Position numbers and translations under genes: made by a program. Positions 44,152-53,825 of a stretch of 64,000 bases of DNA are shown piece after piece. The notes under the pieces are model-generated. The model ran no database searches. It saw nothing but the letters and a program-made list of their open reading frames with translations, and was not told the origin of the DNA. Origin of the DNA: Succinivibrio dextrinosolvens (lineage in GTDB: Bacteria > Pseudomonadota > Gammaproteobacteria > Enterobacterales > Succinivibrionaceae); contig NZ_CP047056.1 in assembly GCF_011065405.1 (NCBI RefSeq), forward strand, positions 1,696,747 to 1,760,746, in the 5' to 3' direction. Positions within the stretch are counted from its first letter, which is position 1. Each line of letters begins with the position of its first letter.

Positions 44152-44664
44152 ATGCTTAGCATTGGTTTTGTAGGAAGTGTCATTTGGGATAATGCAGTCT
44201 GGTGTTCTCCTGCTGTTTTATCCGCTTCGTCTTCATTCTATTTGTATGTATTGTTGAAAATCGATCATTTCTGCAGAGAGGATGATGGTGCAAAGGTCAG
44301 ATATTTTCTTCATAAAAATCCAGGAATAATTCTTTATTTAGGCTTTTTCTCAGTGTTAAGTTTTCTTGTTGTGCAACCTATGTTCCCATATTTTGAATGG
44401 ATGATAGAACGCTTTGATTTAAAAGATTTTATATCTTTCGAGGTTTATGGAAGTTCTTACAGAAAGTTTTCATTCGTTTTATTTATACTGAACTATCTGC
44501 TCCATATGCATAACATAGTTTACTCAGTCCCTCTTGTCTGGAAATTAAACAAGACATGTCTTCTCAAGAGTTCTCAGGAATCAAAAGCAAACTTATGCTA
44601 CATATTTCTGCTGGTGACAACCATACTAATTTTAGTATTTCATTTTTTTATAATAAGAAGTTAA
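44152..44664 (+). CDS. Small integral membrane protein, candidate immunity protein
   Basis: 170 residues with about four hydrophobic segments (including LYLGFFSVLSFLVVQPMF and YIFLLVTTILILVFHFF). No known family recognised. It follows the Sel1-like gene by 45 bases and could belong to the PAAR operon. Membrane proteins are common immunity partners for effectors acting on membranes, but the sequence does not prove this. Confidence 0.55.
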   Translation: MLSIGFVGSVIWDNAVWCSPAVLSASSSFYLYVLLKIDHFCREDDGAKVRYFLHKNPGIILYLGFFSVLSFLVVQPMFPYFEWMIERFDLKDFISFEVYGSSYRKFSFVLFILNYLLHMHNIVYSVPLVWKLNKTCLLKSSQESKANLCYIFLLVTTILILVFHFFIIRS

Positions 44665-44738
44665 ATTATGCCATTTTTATTTGCTGCATAATTTCATATT
44701 TCCTCAGTTACACCTCAAAAATAAAATTTAACATAAGA

Positions 44739-45108
44739 TAAATTATGTAAACATACAGAGTGCGTTTCTCTTTCAATGTTAAGGAAGCATGCTGTTGCAA
44801 ATAAAGTAATGGGCATTGAGCCTGATGTTTTAGCCAGAAAATTAAACTTTACTATTAGCAGAAACTTCTACCTGATTTCCAAGGGAAACAATTTCACAGC
44901 TCTTTTGGGCAAATCCAATACCTATTCCGTAGACCTTCTTATATCTTCTGGAAATAAATTTTGCTGCATAGTCCTTTTGAATTATCTGCTTAGTTGCAGC
45001 CTGAGCTGCATCATAACAGTCTTCAAGATTTTCAGTCTTTTTCAGCTCTAAGATACAGGCTGTTTTGTTATCAAAGCTATCAATGATAATATCAGAGAAA
45101 CCGGTTCC
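44739..45108. repeat. 370-bp perfect direct repeat, copy A
   Basis: It is identical to 46953-47322 (offset 2214). It covers the 3' end of the first AAA-ATPase gene and about 100 bases beyond. Immediately inside the genes the identity drops, which indicates recent conversion or a recombination event limited to this tail. Confidence 0.92.
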
Positions 45109-46677
45109 GGATTCGATTTCTTCATGGTATGTAAAATTCTTAGTTGCAGTTGCAAGTCCCAGAATACCAGTCATAAAGCCATGATAGTAGAGTTCATTTC
45201 CGGTGTTTCTGATACTTAAAAACTCCTTTAGCATGGTGCTGATAAGCATCTGAGCTTCATCAGTATTATTTGCCATGAGTAAATCTACAAGTTTTAATGC
45301 CTGATTGTACCAGTAGGGATTATTTTGTCCAAAAAGAAGCTCTCTCTTCTTATTAAAACAGTACAGAATTTCCAAATTTGGAATTCTTATAGTCACTTTA
45401 TCGCTTGTATCTGAACCTTCAGCAAAAGTTACATATCCTGTATGCAGCATCAGTGTCATAAATACATCAAAACTTACTCCAACTCTTAAGTCAGGATAGG
45501 TTGTAAATTCCATTAAACTGATATTAACATTCTCTCCTTCCATCAGTTTTTGCAGTTTATCTATATTCTCTGCATTGTGGGATTCCATGCTACTGTCAGT
45601 AAATATAGTGATAAGATCGTTACCGCTGGTATTTACCCAGAATGGCTGAGGTGCATAGATGTCTTTCTGAGTTGCAGCATAGCAGTAGCTGATTAAGCTC
45701 CATGGACAAAAGATGTGTTTATCTCCGAATCTGTAGCCGTCATACCATTCCTTAACTTCACTTTCCTTATCAGACAACCCACAGTCATTTAAGAGTTTAT
45801 GAGTCTCATCATTTGTGAAGCCCAAAAAACCTGTATAGGGTTCATCATTCATACCAAAGGTTGTGAAGTTGTTTGCATCGGTAAAGACACTCTGATGAGC
45901 AATGCGCAGACATCCTGAAACAATCCCCTTATATAGCCATGGATCAGGATTTTGCTTGAACGTGGTCACGCTGATTTTTCTGATGATTTCAAGCATATCA
46001 TCATAGTAAGGCTCTTTTGCAATAACAGCTTTCTGCAGAGGCACGTCATATTCATCAATTATGACCAGAATCTTTCTACCATATTCTCTGTATAGCATTT
46101 CGGCTAAGGTTGCAAGGAAAGAACCACATATAACAATTGCTTCATTCAAATTGTCAGGCTCTGATAGTTTGTTGTACTTGGCAGTACAGAAAGAATATAT
46201 TACGTTGAACTGATTTATTCTTTCTTCTGACTGCTTAACGCTTTCTCGAAGAAACAAAAAACGATCGTAGAGTTCTGCTATTATTCCTAATAGGCCTGAT
46301 ACAGCAGATTGGAAAGTATTCCCTTCAACACCTCTAAAAGAGATACTGATAACAGGATATTCTCCCATTACTTTTTCACGGAGCTCTTTGTAGTCATCTC
46401 CTGCAACAGCCAGATTTCTGCCGTTATCAATAAAAAGTTTCTGCTGATATGATTTATCTCCAGGATTCTGATAATTTAGCTCACAGAATGCCTTAATCAT
46501 ATTCATGTTAAGAGTTTTACCGAATCTGCGAGGGCGAATAAAAAGAGCATTCATGACTTCTGAGCTACTCATGAAAAGATCTTTTAAATATGGAGTTTTA
46601 TCCACGTAATAAGCATTCTTTTCAATTATGGTTGAAAAATCCTCATTACCGGTCATAAATAAAACATCTTTCTTCAT
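44842..46677 (-). CDS. AAA-ATPase-like / PD-(D/E)XK nuclease-like protein, paralogue A
   Basis: 611 residues. The N-terminal AAA-ATPase-like domain has YYVDKTPYLKDLF, a Walker-A-like RPRRFGKTLN (48-57) and Walker B ILVIIDEYDVPLQK (about 203-216). The central region has GIVSGCLRIAHQSVFTD and EWYDGYRFG. The C-terminal nuclease-like domain has GTGFSDIIID (Asp 529) and CILELKKTEN (Glu 544, Lys 546), the D...E-x-K site. This protein group is abundant in gut anaerobes; the function is not established. The gene is in tandem with paralogue B. Confidence 0.88.
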   Translation of the reverse strand: MKKDVLFMTGNEDFSTIIEKNAYYVDKTPYLKDLFMSSSEVMNALFIRPRRFGKTLNMNMIKAFCELNYQNPGDKSYQQKLFIDNGRNLAVAGDDYKELREKVMGEYPVISISFRGVEGNTFQSAVSGLLGIIAELYDRFLFLRESVKQSEERINQFNVIYSFCTAKYNKLSEPDNLNEAIVICGSFLATLAEMLYREYGRKILVIIDEYDVPLQKAVIAKEPYYDDMLEIIRKISVTTFKQNPDPWLYKGIVSGCLRIAHQSVFTDANNFTTFGMNDEPYTGFLGFTNDETHKLLNDCGLSDKESEVKEWYDGYRFGDKHIFCPWSLISYCYAATQKDIYAPQPFWVNTSGNDLITIFTDSSMESHNAENIDKLQKLMEGENVNISLMEFTTYPDLRVGVSFDVFMTLMLHTGYVTFAEGSDTSDKVTIRIPNLEILYCFNKKRELLFGQNNPYWYNQALKLVDLLMANNTDEAQMLISTMLKEFLSIRNTGNELYYHGFMTGILGLATATKNFTYHEEIESGTGFSDIIIDSFDNKTACILELKKTENLEDCYDAAQAATKQIIQKDYAAKFISRRYKKVYGIGIGFAQKSCEIVSLGNQVEVSANSKV

Positions 46678-46952
46678 AAACGCCTCTTTACTGTTTCTAA
46701 ATGGAATTTTAGCACAGGAATTTAACCAGATAGTGAAGGAAGAGCAAATCCTGTCATAATTAGTTACAGGTAGGTTAGGCTGAGCTTTTCAAAAGCTAAA
46801 GAGCACCGACTCATTATTTAGTGATAAGTTTTGCTTTCCTCTGAGGAAGAATTGAGCAGGATAAAGGCAGGCATAAACAAGGTTTACAACACAAAAGCGT
46901 CTCAGAAAAACACCAACAGAACAACAAGTTAGTCCAAGGATTAAACATAATG
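46678..46952. other. Spacer between the two AAA-ATPase paralogues
   Basis: The first about 60 bases match the region upstream of paralogue B (48889-48950): both contain AAACGCCTCTTTACTGTTTC directly before the start codon (read here on the plus strand) and TTTTAGCACAGGAATT beyond, so the promoter/leader was duplicated too. No gene seen. Confidence 0.6.
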
Positions 46953-47322
46953 TAAATTATGTAAACATACAGAGTGCGTTTCTCTTTCAATGTTAAGGAA
47001 GCATGCTGTTGCAAATAAAGTAATGGGCATTGAGCCTGATGTTTTAGCCAGAAAATTAAACTTTACTATTAGCAGAAACTTCTACCTGATTTCCAAGGGA
47101 AACAATTTCACAGCTCTTTTGGGCAAATCCAATACCTATTCCGTAGACCTTCTTATATCTTCTGGAAATAAATTTTGCTGCATAGTCCTTTTGAATTATC
47201 TGCTTAGTTGCAGCCTGAGCTGCATCATAACAGTCTTCAAGATTTTCAGTCTTTTTCAGCTCTAAGATACAGGCTGTTTTGTTATCAAAGCTATCAATGA
47301 TAATATCAGAGAAACCGGTTCC
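46953..47322. repeat. 370-bp perfect direct repeat, copy B
   Basis: It is identical to 44739-45108; the first mismatch inside the gene is G (45109) against A (47323). It covers the 3' end of paralogue B. Confidence 0.92.
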
Positions 47323-48888
47323 AGATTCGATTTCCTCGAGATATCTAAAATTCTTTGTTGCGGAAGCCAGTCCCAGAATACCGGTCATAAAGCCATGATA
47401 GTAGAGTTCATCTCCGGTGTTTCTGATACTTAAAAACTCCTTTAGCATGGTGCTGATAAGCATCTGTGCATCATCAGTATTATTTACCATGAGCAAATCC
47501 ACCAGCTTTAGAGCCTGATTGTACCAGTATGGGTTATCTTCTCCGTAAAGATATTCTCTTTTCTCATTAAAACATGCCAGCACTTCCTGATTAGGAATTC
47601 TTACAGTTACCTTGCCAGTAATATCTGAACCTTCAGCAAAGGTTACATAACCTGTATGCAGCATCATGGTCATAAAGACATCAAAGCTTACTCTGTTTCT
47701 AAGGTCTGGATAGGTGGTAAATTCCTTTAGACTGATATCAATCGTTTCCCCGTCAAGAAGCTTCTGCAGTTTATCGATATTCTCTGCATTGTGTGCTTCC
47801 ATACTGTTGTCAGTAAACATGGTGATAAGGTCGTTACCACTGGTGTTTACCCAGAATGGCTGAGGAGCATAGATGTCTTTCTGAGTCGCAGCATAGCAGT
47901 AACTGATTATGCTCCATGGACAGTAGATATGTTTATCTCCAAATCTGTAGCCGTCGTACCATTTCTTAACTTCACTTTCCTTTTCAGAAAGTCCGCAGTC
48001 AGCTAAGAGCTTCTCTGTCTCTTCTTCTGTGAATCCAAAGAATCCTGTATAGGGCTCATCGTTCATACCGAAGGTTGTAAAGTTATTGGCATCGGTAAAG
48101 ACACTCTGATGGGCAATTCTCAGACAGCCAGAGACAATTCCTTTGTAAAGCCAGGGTTCATTGTCTTTTTTAAAGATATTACCGCTTAACGTTCTTATGA
48201 TATTGAGCATTTTGTTGTAATAAGGCTCTTCAGCAATCATGGCTTTCTGCAGTGGAACGTCATATTCATCTATGATTACAATTACCTTTCGTCCATACTC
48301 TTTGTACAGCATGGAGGCAATCTCAGGAATAGCTGTAACTAAAATTGATATTGCACTATTTAAATTCTGAGAGTCATTAAGCTTATTTTTTTGAGTATCA
48401 CAGAAAGACAGATTCTCTTTATAACTTTGAATGGAACTTGAGGTTTGCTTTGAACTTTTTGTTAAAAAGTCAAACTCATTGTAAAGCAGTCCAACTTTAT
48501 AGATAAGCTGAGATACAGCCTGCTGGAAACAGGTTCCCTCTACAGTTCTAAAGGAAATACTGATGACGGGGAATTCTCCCATAATCTTTTCTCTGAATTC
48601 TTTGTAATCATCACCGGCAACAGCCAGATTTCTGCCGTTATCTACAAAGAGTTTCTGCTGATAGGATTTATCCCCAGGATTTTGATAATTGAGTCTACAG
48701 AACTGCCTGATTAAATCAAGATTAAGAGTTTTACCGAATCTGCGGGGACGGATAAAGAGGGAATTTTTTATAGCATCGGTAATAAGAAGATCTTTCAAAT
48801 AAGCTGTTTTATCAACGTAGTAACCTCCTCCATTGATAATTTCAGCAAGGTCCTCTCCTCCGGTATATAGCAAAACATCTTTCTTCAT
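47056..48888 (-). CDS. AAA-ATPase-like / PD-(D/E)XK nuclease-like protein, paralogue B
   Basis: 610 residues from ATG 48888, chosen because AGAGGCG precedes it and the N-terminus (MKKDVLLYTGGEDLAEIING) then matches paralogue A; an upstream in-frame start at 48987 is unlikely. It has the same domain order: YYVDKTAYLKDLL, RPRRFGKTLNLD, VIVIIDEYDVPLQK, SGCLRIAHQSVFTD, then the nuclease-like GTGFSDIIID...LELKKTEN. The middle differs substantially from paralogue A (about residues 120-250). Function unknown; anti-phage or DNA-metabolic roles are guesses. Confidence 0.88.
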   Translation of the reverse strand: MKKDVLLYTGGEDLAEIINGGGYYVDKTAYLKDLLITDAIKNSLFIRPRRFGKTLNLDLIRQFCRLNYQNPGDKSYQQKLFVDNGRNLAVAGDDYKEFREKIMGEFPVISISFRTVEGTCFQQAVSQLIYKVGLLYNEFDFLTKSSKQTSSSIQSYKENLSFCDTQKNKLNDSQNLNSAISILVTAIPEIASMLYKEYGRKVIVIIDEYDVPLQKAMIAEEPYYNKMLNIIRTLSGNIFKKDNEPWLYKGIVSGCLRIAHQSVFTDANNFTTFGMNDEPYTGFFGFTEEETEKLLADCGLSEKESEVKKWYDGYRFGDKHIYCPWSIISYCYAATQKDIYAPQPFWVNTSGNDLITMFTDNSMEAHNAENIDKLQKLLDGETIDISLKEFTTYPDLRNRVSFDVFMTMMLHTGYVTFAEGSDITGKVTVRIPNQEVLACFNEKREYLYGEDNPYWYNQALKLVDLLMVNNTDDAQMLISTMLKEFLSIRNTGDELYYHGFMTGILGLASATKNFRYLEEIESGTGFSDIIIDSFDNKTACILELKKTENLEDCYDAAQAATKQIIQKDYAAKFISRRYKKVYGIGIGFAQKSCEIVSLGNQVEVSANSKV

Positions 48889-49130
48889 AAACGCCTCTTT
48901 ACTGTTTCTATATAAGATTTTAGCACAGGAATTGAACCATATAGGGGAGATTGAACAAAACTTGCCGTGACTAGAACAATAAAGCAACTTTTGAGTTTTG
49001 CTTCTTAAAATGTTATGGTTCTAAGGAAAAATCTTTCAATGAATACATCTTTCAAATGCATAGAGGCAGAAAAATGAACGTTACATTTAGAGAAGTTCGA
49101 GAAGAGAAATCAAAAGAGCCTAAGCTTAAA

Positions 49131-50102
49131 CTATACCAAACAGCCAGAAACAATTCCTGAGCTCCTTAACGCATCTAAAACCAGTTCAAGATTCTTAGGA
49201 TCGCCAATATTCAGACGTTTTTTCAGAAGGTAATTCTGATCTTTTGACAGAGAGCCACGAAGCCAGGTCATCTGGTGCTTGGCAAGATGTGCAGTTGCAA
49301 TCACACACTGTTCAATCATCTCTTCCCTGTCGTATTTACCGTCTAGGTATTCCCATACCTGACGATAACCAACGCAGCGCATAGATGGCATCTCAAGGTT
49401 CAGATCACCTCTGGCTTTTAGAATTGAAACCTCGTCAATGAGGCCCTTCTCAACCATGATCTCAAATCTTTTGCGAATAAGCTTTCTGAGCTCCTCACGA
49501 TCATCATTTTCAGGAAGCAGAATAAATTCAAGACGGTCAAAGGGACAGCTGTCAGTTTTGGTATCAAAAAAGGATGACATTGCCCTTCCGGTCATCTCGT
49601 AAATCTCAAGAGCACGGGAAACTCTCTGCTTATCGTTTGGATTAAGTTTAGAAAAAGAGACAGGATCAACCTCTTTTAGTCTCTCATGCATCTTAGGCCA
49701 ACCATAAACCGATGCCTCCTTCGCAATCTTCTCACGAACCTTAGGATCGGTCTGAGGCAAAGGAGATAAACCATCCACAAGCGACTTATAATACATCATG
49801 GTGCCACCGCATATAACAGGCAGAGCGCCTCTAGCTGAGATTTCATCCACCAGTCTTATGCAGTCTTCGCGGAAATTTGCTGCACTGTAGCTCTGGGCCG
49901 GATCGCAGATATCAATAAGATGGTGAGGGACAGAATTTAACTCGGCCATTGTAGGTTTTGCCGTACCGATATCCATTCCCTTGTATATAAGAGCTGAATC
50001 AAGACTGATGATCTCAATCTTAAGATATCTGGCAAGATTAAGGGCCAGAGAAGTTTTTCCAGATGCGGTTGGTCCTAGTATGACCAGGGCTTTATTCTTC
50101 AT
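49131..50102 (-). CDS. miaA: tRNA dimethylallyltransferase
   Basis: Adds a dimethylallyl group to A37 of tRNAs reading codons that start with U. The 323 residues have the P-loop LGPTASGKTSLALNLA, SLDSALIYKGMDIGTAKP, PHHLIDICDP, ICGGTMMYYKSLVDG, NDKQRVSRALEIYEMTG and CVGYRQVWEYLDG. The start overlaps the mutL stop by 4 bases. It normally leads directly into hfq; here the next minus-strand genes are the AAA-ATPase paralogues. Confidence 0.97.
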   Translation of the reverse strand: MKNKALVILGPTASGKTSLALNLARYLKIEIISLDSALIYKGMDIGTAKPTMAELNSVPHHLIDICDPAQSYSAANFREDCIRLVDEISARGALPVICGGTMMYYKSLVDGLSPLPQTDPKVREKIAKEASVYGWPKMHERLKEVDPVSFSKLNPNDKQRVSRALEIYEMTGRAMSSFFDTKTDSCPFDRLEFILLPENDDREELRKLIRKRFEIMVEKGLIDEVSILKARGDLNLEMPSMRCVGYRQVWEYLDGKYDREEMIEQCVIATAHLAKHQMTWLRGSLSKDQNYLLKKRLNIGDPKNLELVLDALRSSGIVSGCLV

Positions 50103-52114
50103 ATACTAGTCTCAAAATCAAGAGCAAGCTGTTTAAGATTCAGTTCTTTTACAGCATTCTTTATTTCAGGTAGAGAGGCTGGATCAGAAACTCTGCTGAT
50201 TAGCACTTCAGCTGAGGTTGAATTTGCTCCTAACACAATGTTTGAACCAATAATTCTGGCTAAAGATTCTGGGCATTCGCCACTATCCAGAGCAGAAACA
50301 TTAGAAATAATCAGACTGAACAGTTCTACAGCAATACCTGCCAGATTGGCTCCTTTAAGTTTTACCGGAATTTCCAGCAGTTCCACCTTGTTTTTTAACA
50401 CTCTCAGAACAAAACCGCATTTCTGCAGCGTGAAATAATTCTCTTTAAGCTTTCTGCATAGATTTTCATCAAGATGATTAAGCGTATAAGGCAGCGTCAT
50501 CTTAAAGCGTTCAACTCTGTTTGCCATAAGCTCCTGACGGTATTCCTCAGAGAGAAGATGAGTTCTTAGAATCTGCAGATTCAGAAGATAGAATCTGGAC
50601 TGAACTCTGATAAGCGCAGTTTTCTCGGTAATTTGGTCTAAAAGTTCTATTCCATTATCGCGCTCAGCAGACCTAAAGGTATCCGTCTCCAGATTGGGTC
50701 TGGCATTCAGACTGATATTCGAGGCAGCAACAGAGGATCGGTAGATACTTATATTTCGCTGGATATCTTCTGGATTTGTTGCAAAATTAGTCTTAAGACC
50801 TCTGTGCATTTCAGAAGAGGAAGAACTGCTCATCGTAGAAGATGTAGATGAACCATTACTACCGATAGCACCTGAGTTGGAATTATTTCTATCGGACGAC
50901 CTGATAATTACAGGACGACCTCTGTCTGCAAATTTATTAATATCAATAACCGCACTGACTCCGGATGGAAAAGCAGGGAGTTCACTGCTTCTGATGTCAT
51001 AGGAGGTTGCGTGAGGTGACACCTTATGCATCTCCTCAGGAATAGATTCAGGAGAAAAAATCTGCTGTTCCAGAGGATCATTATCAATCATCTGCTGATA
51101 AGAACCGATACCGTTCTTTCTTAAGGTATAGACAATACTGTCTACAATCAGATCATGTATCAGCGAGGTCTCATGAAATCTTACCTCATCCTTTCGAGGA
51201 TGAACGTTCACATCAACCTTGGCAGGATCAATCTCCATATAGAGGACGCAGCGTATAGGCAGAGTCTTACCCAATACCTCAAAAAAACCTTCCTTCAGAG
51301 CATGAGTAACGACCTTGTCTGCCAAAGGTCTACCGTTGAGAAAGATATAGATTTTCTCCGCCAGAGCTTCTTCTTCACGTGGAGGAGGCAGGAGCATGCC
51401 CTCTATTTTAAGATTTGGATCCTCACAGCTAACCCGCATTCCCTGAACACCGAATTCTGCGCCTATCAGGGTGGATGTGCGCTTTATATCAATACCTTCA
51501 CCTTTGGCTGCAGTTACTCTTGTGATGGTTTTGGAATCTGAGACAAATTCAAACCCAACGTCAGGATGAGCCAGCGCAACTCTGGTAAAGGTATCCTTAA
51601 TTCTTGCAAACTCCGTTCTGTCAGACTTTAAAAAACGCCGTCTGGCAGGTGTATTGAAAAATAATTCCACAACATCCACGGTTGTACCGGTTGGGTGAGC
51701 AGCAGGAAGAATAGTTGGATTCTGCTCAGGTCCTTCTACACTGACAGAATAGGCATTTTCCTCATCAGCTGTTTTTGAGGTTAGGACCAACTTTGAAACA
51801 GAGGCAATTGAGGCCAGAGCCTCTCCTCTGAAACCTAATGTAGTAATAGCCGACAGATCATCAACACTTGAGATTTTTGATGTAGCATGAGGGGCTAAGG
51901 CCAGAGGCAGTTCATCCTTTACAATACCGCTGCCGTTGTCTCTCACGCGAATCAAAACCTTTCCTGCATTTCGGATTTCACACAGAATATTTGTCCCACC
52001 GGCATCAACCGCATTTTCAAGCAGTTCCTTAACCACTGAGGCAGGTCTTTCCACAACCTCGCCTGCAGCGATCTGGCTTGCTAACTGTTTGGACAATAAT
52101 TTGATTGAAGACAT
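50099..52114 (-). CDS. mutL: DNA mismatch repair protein MutL
   Basis: 671 residues. The N-terminal GHKL ATPase has SKQLASQIAAGEVVERPASV, KELLENAVDAG, RDNGSGI, TLGFRGEALASI, GTTVDVVELFFNTPARRRFL and DVNVHPRKDEVRF. A low-complexity Ser/Asn linker lies around 400-430. The C-terminal dimerisation domain lacks the DQHAAHE-type endonuclease motif, as in other gammaproteobacteria that rely on MutH. The gene sits between amiB and miaA as usual. Confidence 0.96.
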   Translation of the reverse strand: MSSIKLLSKQLASQIAAGEVVERPASVVKELLENAVDAGGTNILCEIRNAGKVLIRVRDNGSGIVKDELPLALAPHATSKISSVDDLSAITTLGFRGEALASIASVSKLVLTSKTADEENAYSVSVEGPEQNPTILPAAHPTGTTVDVVELFFNTPARRRFLKSDRTEFARIKDTFTRVALAHPDVGFEFVSDSKTITRVTAAKGEGIDIKRTSTLIGAEFGVQGMRVSCEDPNLKIEGMLLPPPREEEALAEKIYIFLNGRPLADKVVTHALKEGFFEVLGKTLPIRCVLYMEIDPAKVDVNVHPRKDEVRFHETSLIHDLIVDSIVYTLRKNGIGSYQQMIDNDPLEQQIFSPESIPEEMHKVSPHATSYDIRSSELPAFPSGVSAVIDINKFADRGRPVIIRSSDRNNSNSGAIGSNGSSTSSTMSSSSSSEMHRGLKTNFATNPEDIQRNISIYRSSVAASNISLNARPNLETDTFRSAERDNGIELLDQITEKTALIRVQSRFYLLNLQILRTHLLSEEYRQELMANRVERFKMTLPYTLNHLDENLCRKLKENYFTLQKCGFVLRVLKNKVELLEIPVKLKGANLAGIAVELFSLIISNVSALDSGECPESLARIIGSNIVLGANSTSAEVLISRVSDPASLPEIKNAVKELNLKQLALDFETSI

Positions 52115-52129
52115 GGCGTTGTACCGTTT

Positions 52130-53821
52130 TTAAGGCAGATATAGGACCTGACCTACGGATAAAGTATCTTTTTTCAGTGAATTTAACTTCTTGATTTCAC
52201 TGACAGTTGTTCCATAGCGATTGGCAATAATGGACAGAGATTCCCCTTTTTTGACGGTTATACTGCGTTTGCCGCCCATCTTTTTGGTTCTTGCATAGGA
52301 CTCCTGTCTGGATTTGATTTTCTGGGCAGGATATTTCTCGTAATAGGATTTAATACCGAGATAGATATGGTATGCAATCTGCTTCTGGTAATTTGGCTGA
52401 TTAAGCTGGATTTCCTCATAACGGTTTGAAAGATATCCAGTTTCAATCAGAAGAGAAGGAATATCAGGAGACTTCAATACTGCTAAGGATGCAGATATAG
52501 GCTGACTCTTTCTTAAATGGGTGAAGGAGCCTAATGAACGCAGGATCTCCTTTGCCAGAAGATTACCTTCTGAACGGGAATTGGTAGATGACATGTCCAA
52601 AATAGCTGTTGCCAGATAAGGATTTCCCACACTCTGATCCATAACCTCACCTGCACCTCCTATAAGCTGAGTCTGTTTATGGTTCTTCAGGATTTTGCCA
52701 TTCTCGCGCTCAGCTCGGTTTTCAGATAGAACAAGAACACTTGCTCCTCTGGCTGTGGAGTTTCCTGAGGCGACCGAGTCTGCATGAATTGAGATTAAAA
52801 GATCAGCCTTACGCTTTCTTGCAATCTCAGAACGTCTGTCCAGATCAATAAAGATATCAGAGGAGCGAATCAGAGTTCCTCTAAAGGACTTGTTTGAATT
52901 AATATAACTTACAAGAGCCTTGGAGATTGCAAGGGTAACATTCTTTTCTCTTACCCCTCGCTTGCCTATTGCACCAGGATCTTTTCCTCCATGACCAGCA
53001 TCAATGGCGATAATAAAAGGTCTTGCAACAGGGGTTGCATTCACTGGAACTGGAGGAGCTGAAGTATCAGCAACCTCTTCTTCAACCTCGATTCTAGAAC
53101 TGCTGCTCTTCTTTACAGCAGAACTCTGACGTTCAGCAGCAATAGTCGCATCCTGTTCAAGCTGAGCTTTTTTATAATTTTCTCTTAATTCTTTAAGCTT
53201 CTGATTATAGATTGCGGCATTGGCAGGAGTCATGGTTCTAAAACCATCCTTGCCTGCGGCTGAATACTGAATGAAGAGATCTCTTTCCTGTGCGGCCAGA
53301 GACTTTGAAGTATCTACGCCTGAAGTTTTAGCTGAATTTACAGGTGAACTTCTGGTCTCTGTACTCTTTATCTGAGCTTTATTATCAGAGGACAGAGAGG
53401 AAACAGCCATGCCATGAGGAAAATCAATTACCAGTCTGTAATTCTTAGAATCCTTGGAGGGTGCCAGAATAAAGGTCTTTGGAGTTTCACAGCTTTTCAG
53501 TGAGAAAATATAGCGAACATCCCTGCCGTCTGTCTTTTTCGCAACAGAACTAAGACAGCTTTGAGGCTTAAACTTTCCTCCCTTAGGAGCTTTGGACAGA
53601 TTATCAATATTTCTGATACGAACAGCCATAACAGACTTGTCTTTGGACAGCGCCGTAGAAAAGTCCGGTTTTGATTCTGTATCCAGAACCACACGGGTTT
53701 TCTCTGAATTATGATAGTTTCTGAGTTTGTAAACCTCCTGAGAATAAGCCACCTCAGGTATCAGAAGACACATAACCCACAGTATTGGAAATAATATTTT
53801 AAATCTGGATATCGCAATCAT
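52130..53821 (-). CDS. amiB: N-acetylmuramoyl-L-alanine amidase (AmiB type)
   Basis: A periplasmic amidase that splits septal peptidoglycan during cell separation. 563 residues from ATG 53821; an earlier TTG at 53845 is less likely because the signal peptide then begins late. Order: signal peptide (FKILFPILWVMCLLIPEVAYS), AMIN domain (about 35-145), a basic/Ala-rich linker, an Amidase_3 zinc domain (AIDAGHGGKDPGAIGKRGV, SIHADSV, LLIETGYLSN) and a C-terminal LysM (ITVKKGESLSIIANRYGTTV). It follows tsaE closely. Confidence 0.94.
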   Translation of the reverse strand: MIAISRFKILFPILWVMCLLIPEVAYSQEVYKLRNYHNSEKTRVVLDTESKPDFSTALSKDKSVMAVRIRNIDNLSKAPKGGKFKPQSCLSSVAKKTDGRDVRYIFSLKSCETPKTFILAPSKDSKNYRLVIDFPHGMAVSSLSSDNKAQIKSTETRSSPVNSAKTSGVDTSKSLAAQERDLFIQYSAAGKDGFRTMTPANAAIYNQKLKELRENYKKAQLEQDATIAAERQSSAVKKSSSSRIEVEEEVADTSAPPVPVNATPVARPFIIAIDAGHGGKDPGAIGKRGVREKNVTLAISKALVSYINSNKSFRGTLIRSSDIFIDLDRRSEIARKRKADLLISIHADSVASGNSTARGASVLVLSENRAERENGKILKNHKQTQLIGGAGEVMDQSVGNPYLATAILDMSSTNSRSEGNLLAKEILRSLGSFTHLRKSQPISASLAVLKSPDIPSLLIETGYLSNRYEEIQLNQPNYQKQIAYHIYLGIKSYYEKYPAQKIKSRQESYARTKKMGGKRSITVKKGESLSIIANRYGTTVSEIKKLNSLKKDTLSVGQVLYLP

Positions 53822-53825
53822 TGTT

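Noticed and set aside
41326-44664. A complete type VI secretion cluster
   Set aside because: Only a PAAR protein is present; no vgrG, hcp, tss or clpV genes are visible in the window.
44776-45051. A 91-residue ORF repeated identically at 46990-47265
   Set aside because: It is the opposite-strand shadow of the 370-bp repeat within the AAA-ATPase genes; the identity is explained by the repeat and not by a conserved small protein.
49074-49160. 28-codon ORF with an ATG preceded by AGAGGC
   Set aside because: It overlaps the end of miaA, is very short and resembles nothing known; it may be a scrap left at the island edge but cannot be supported.
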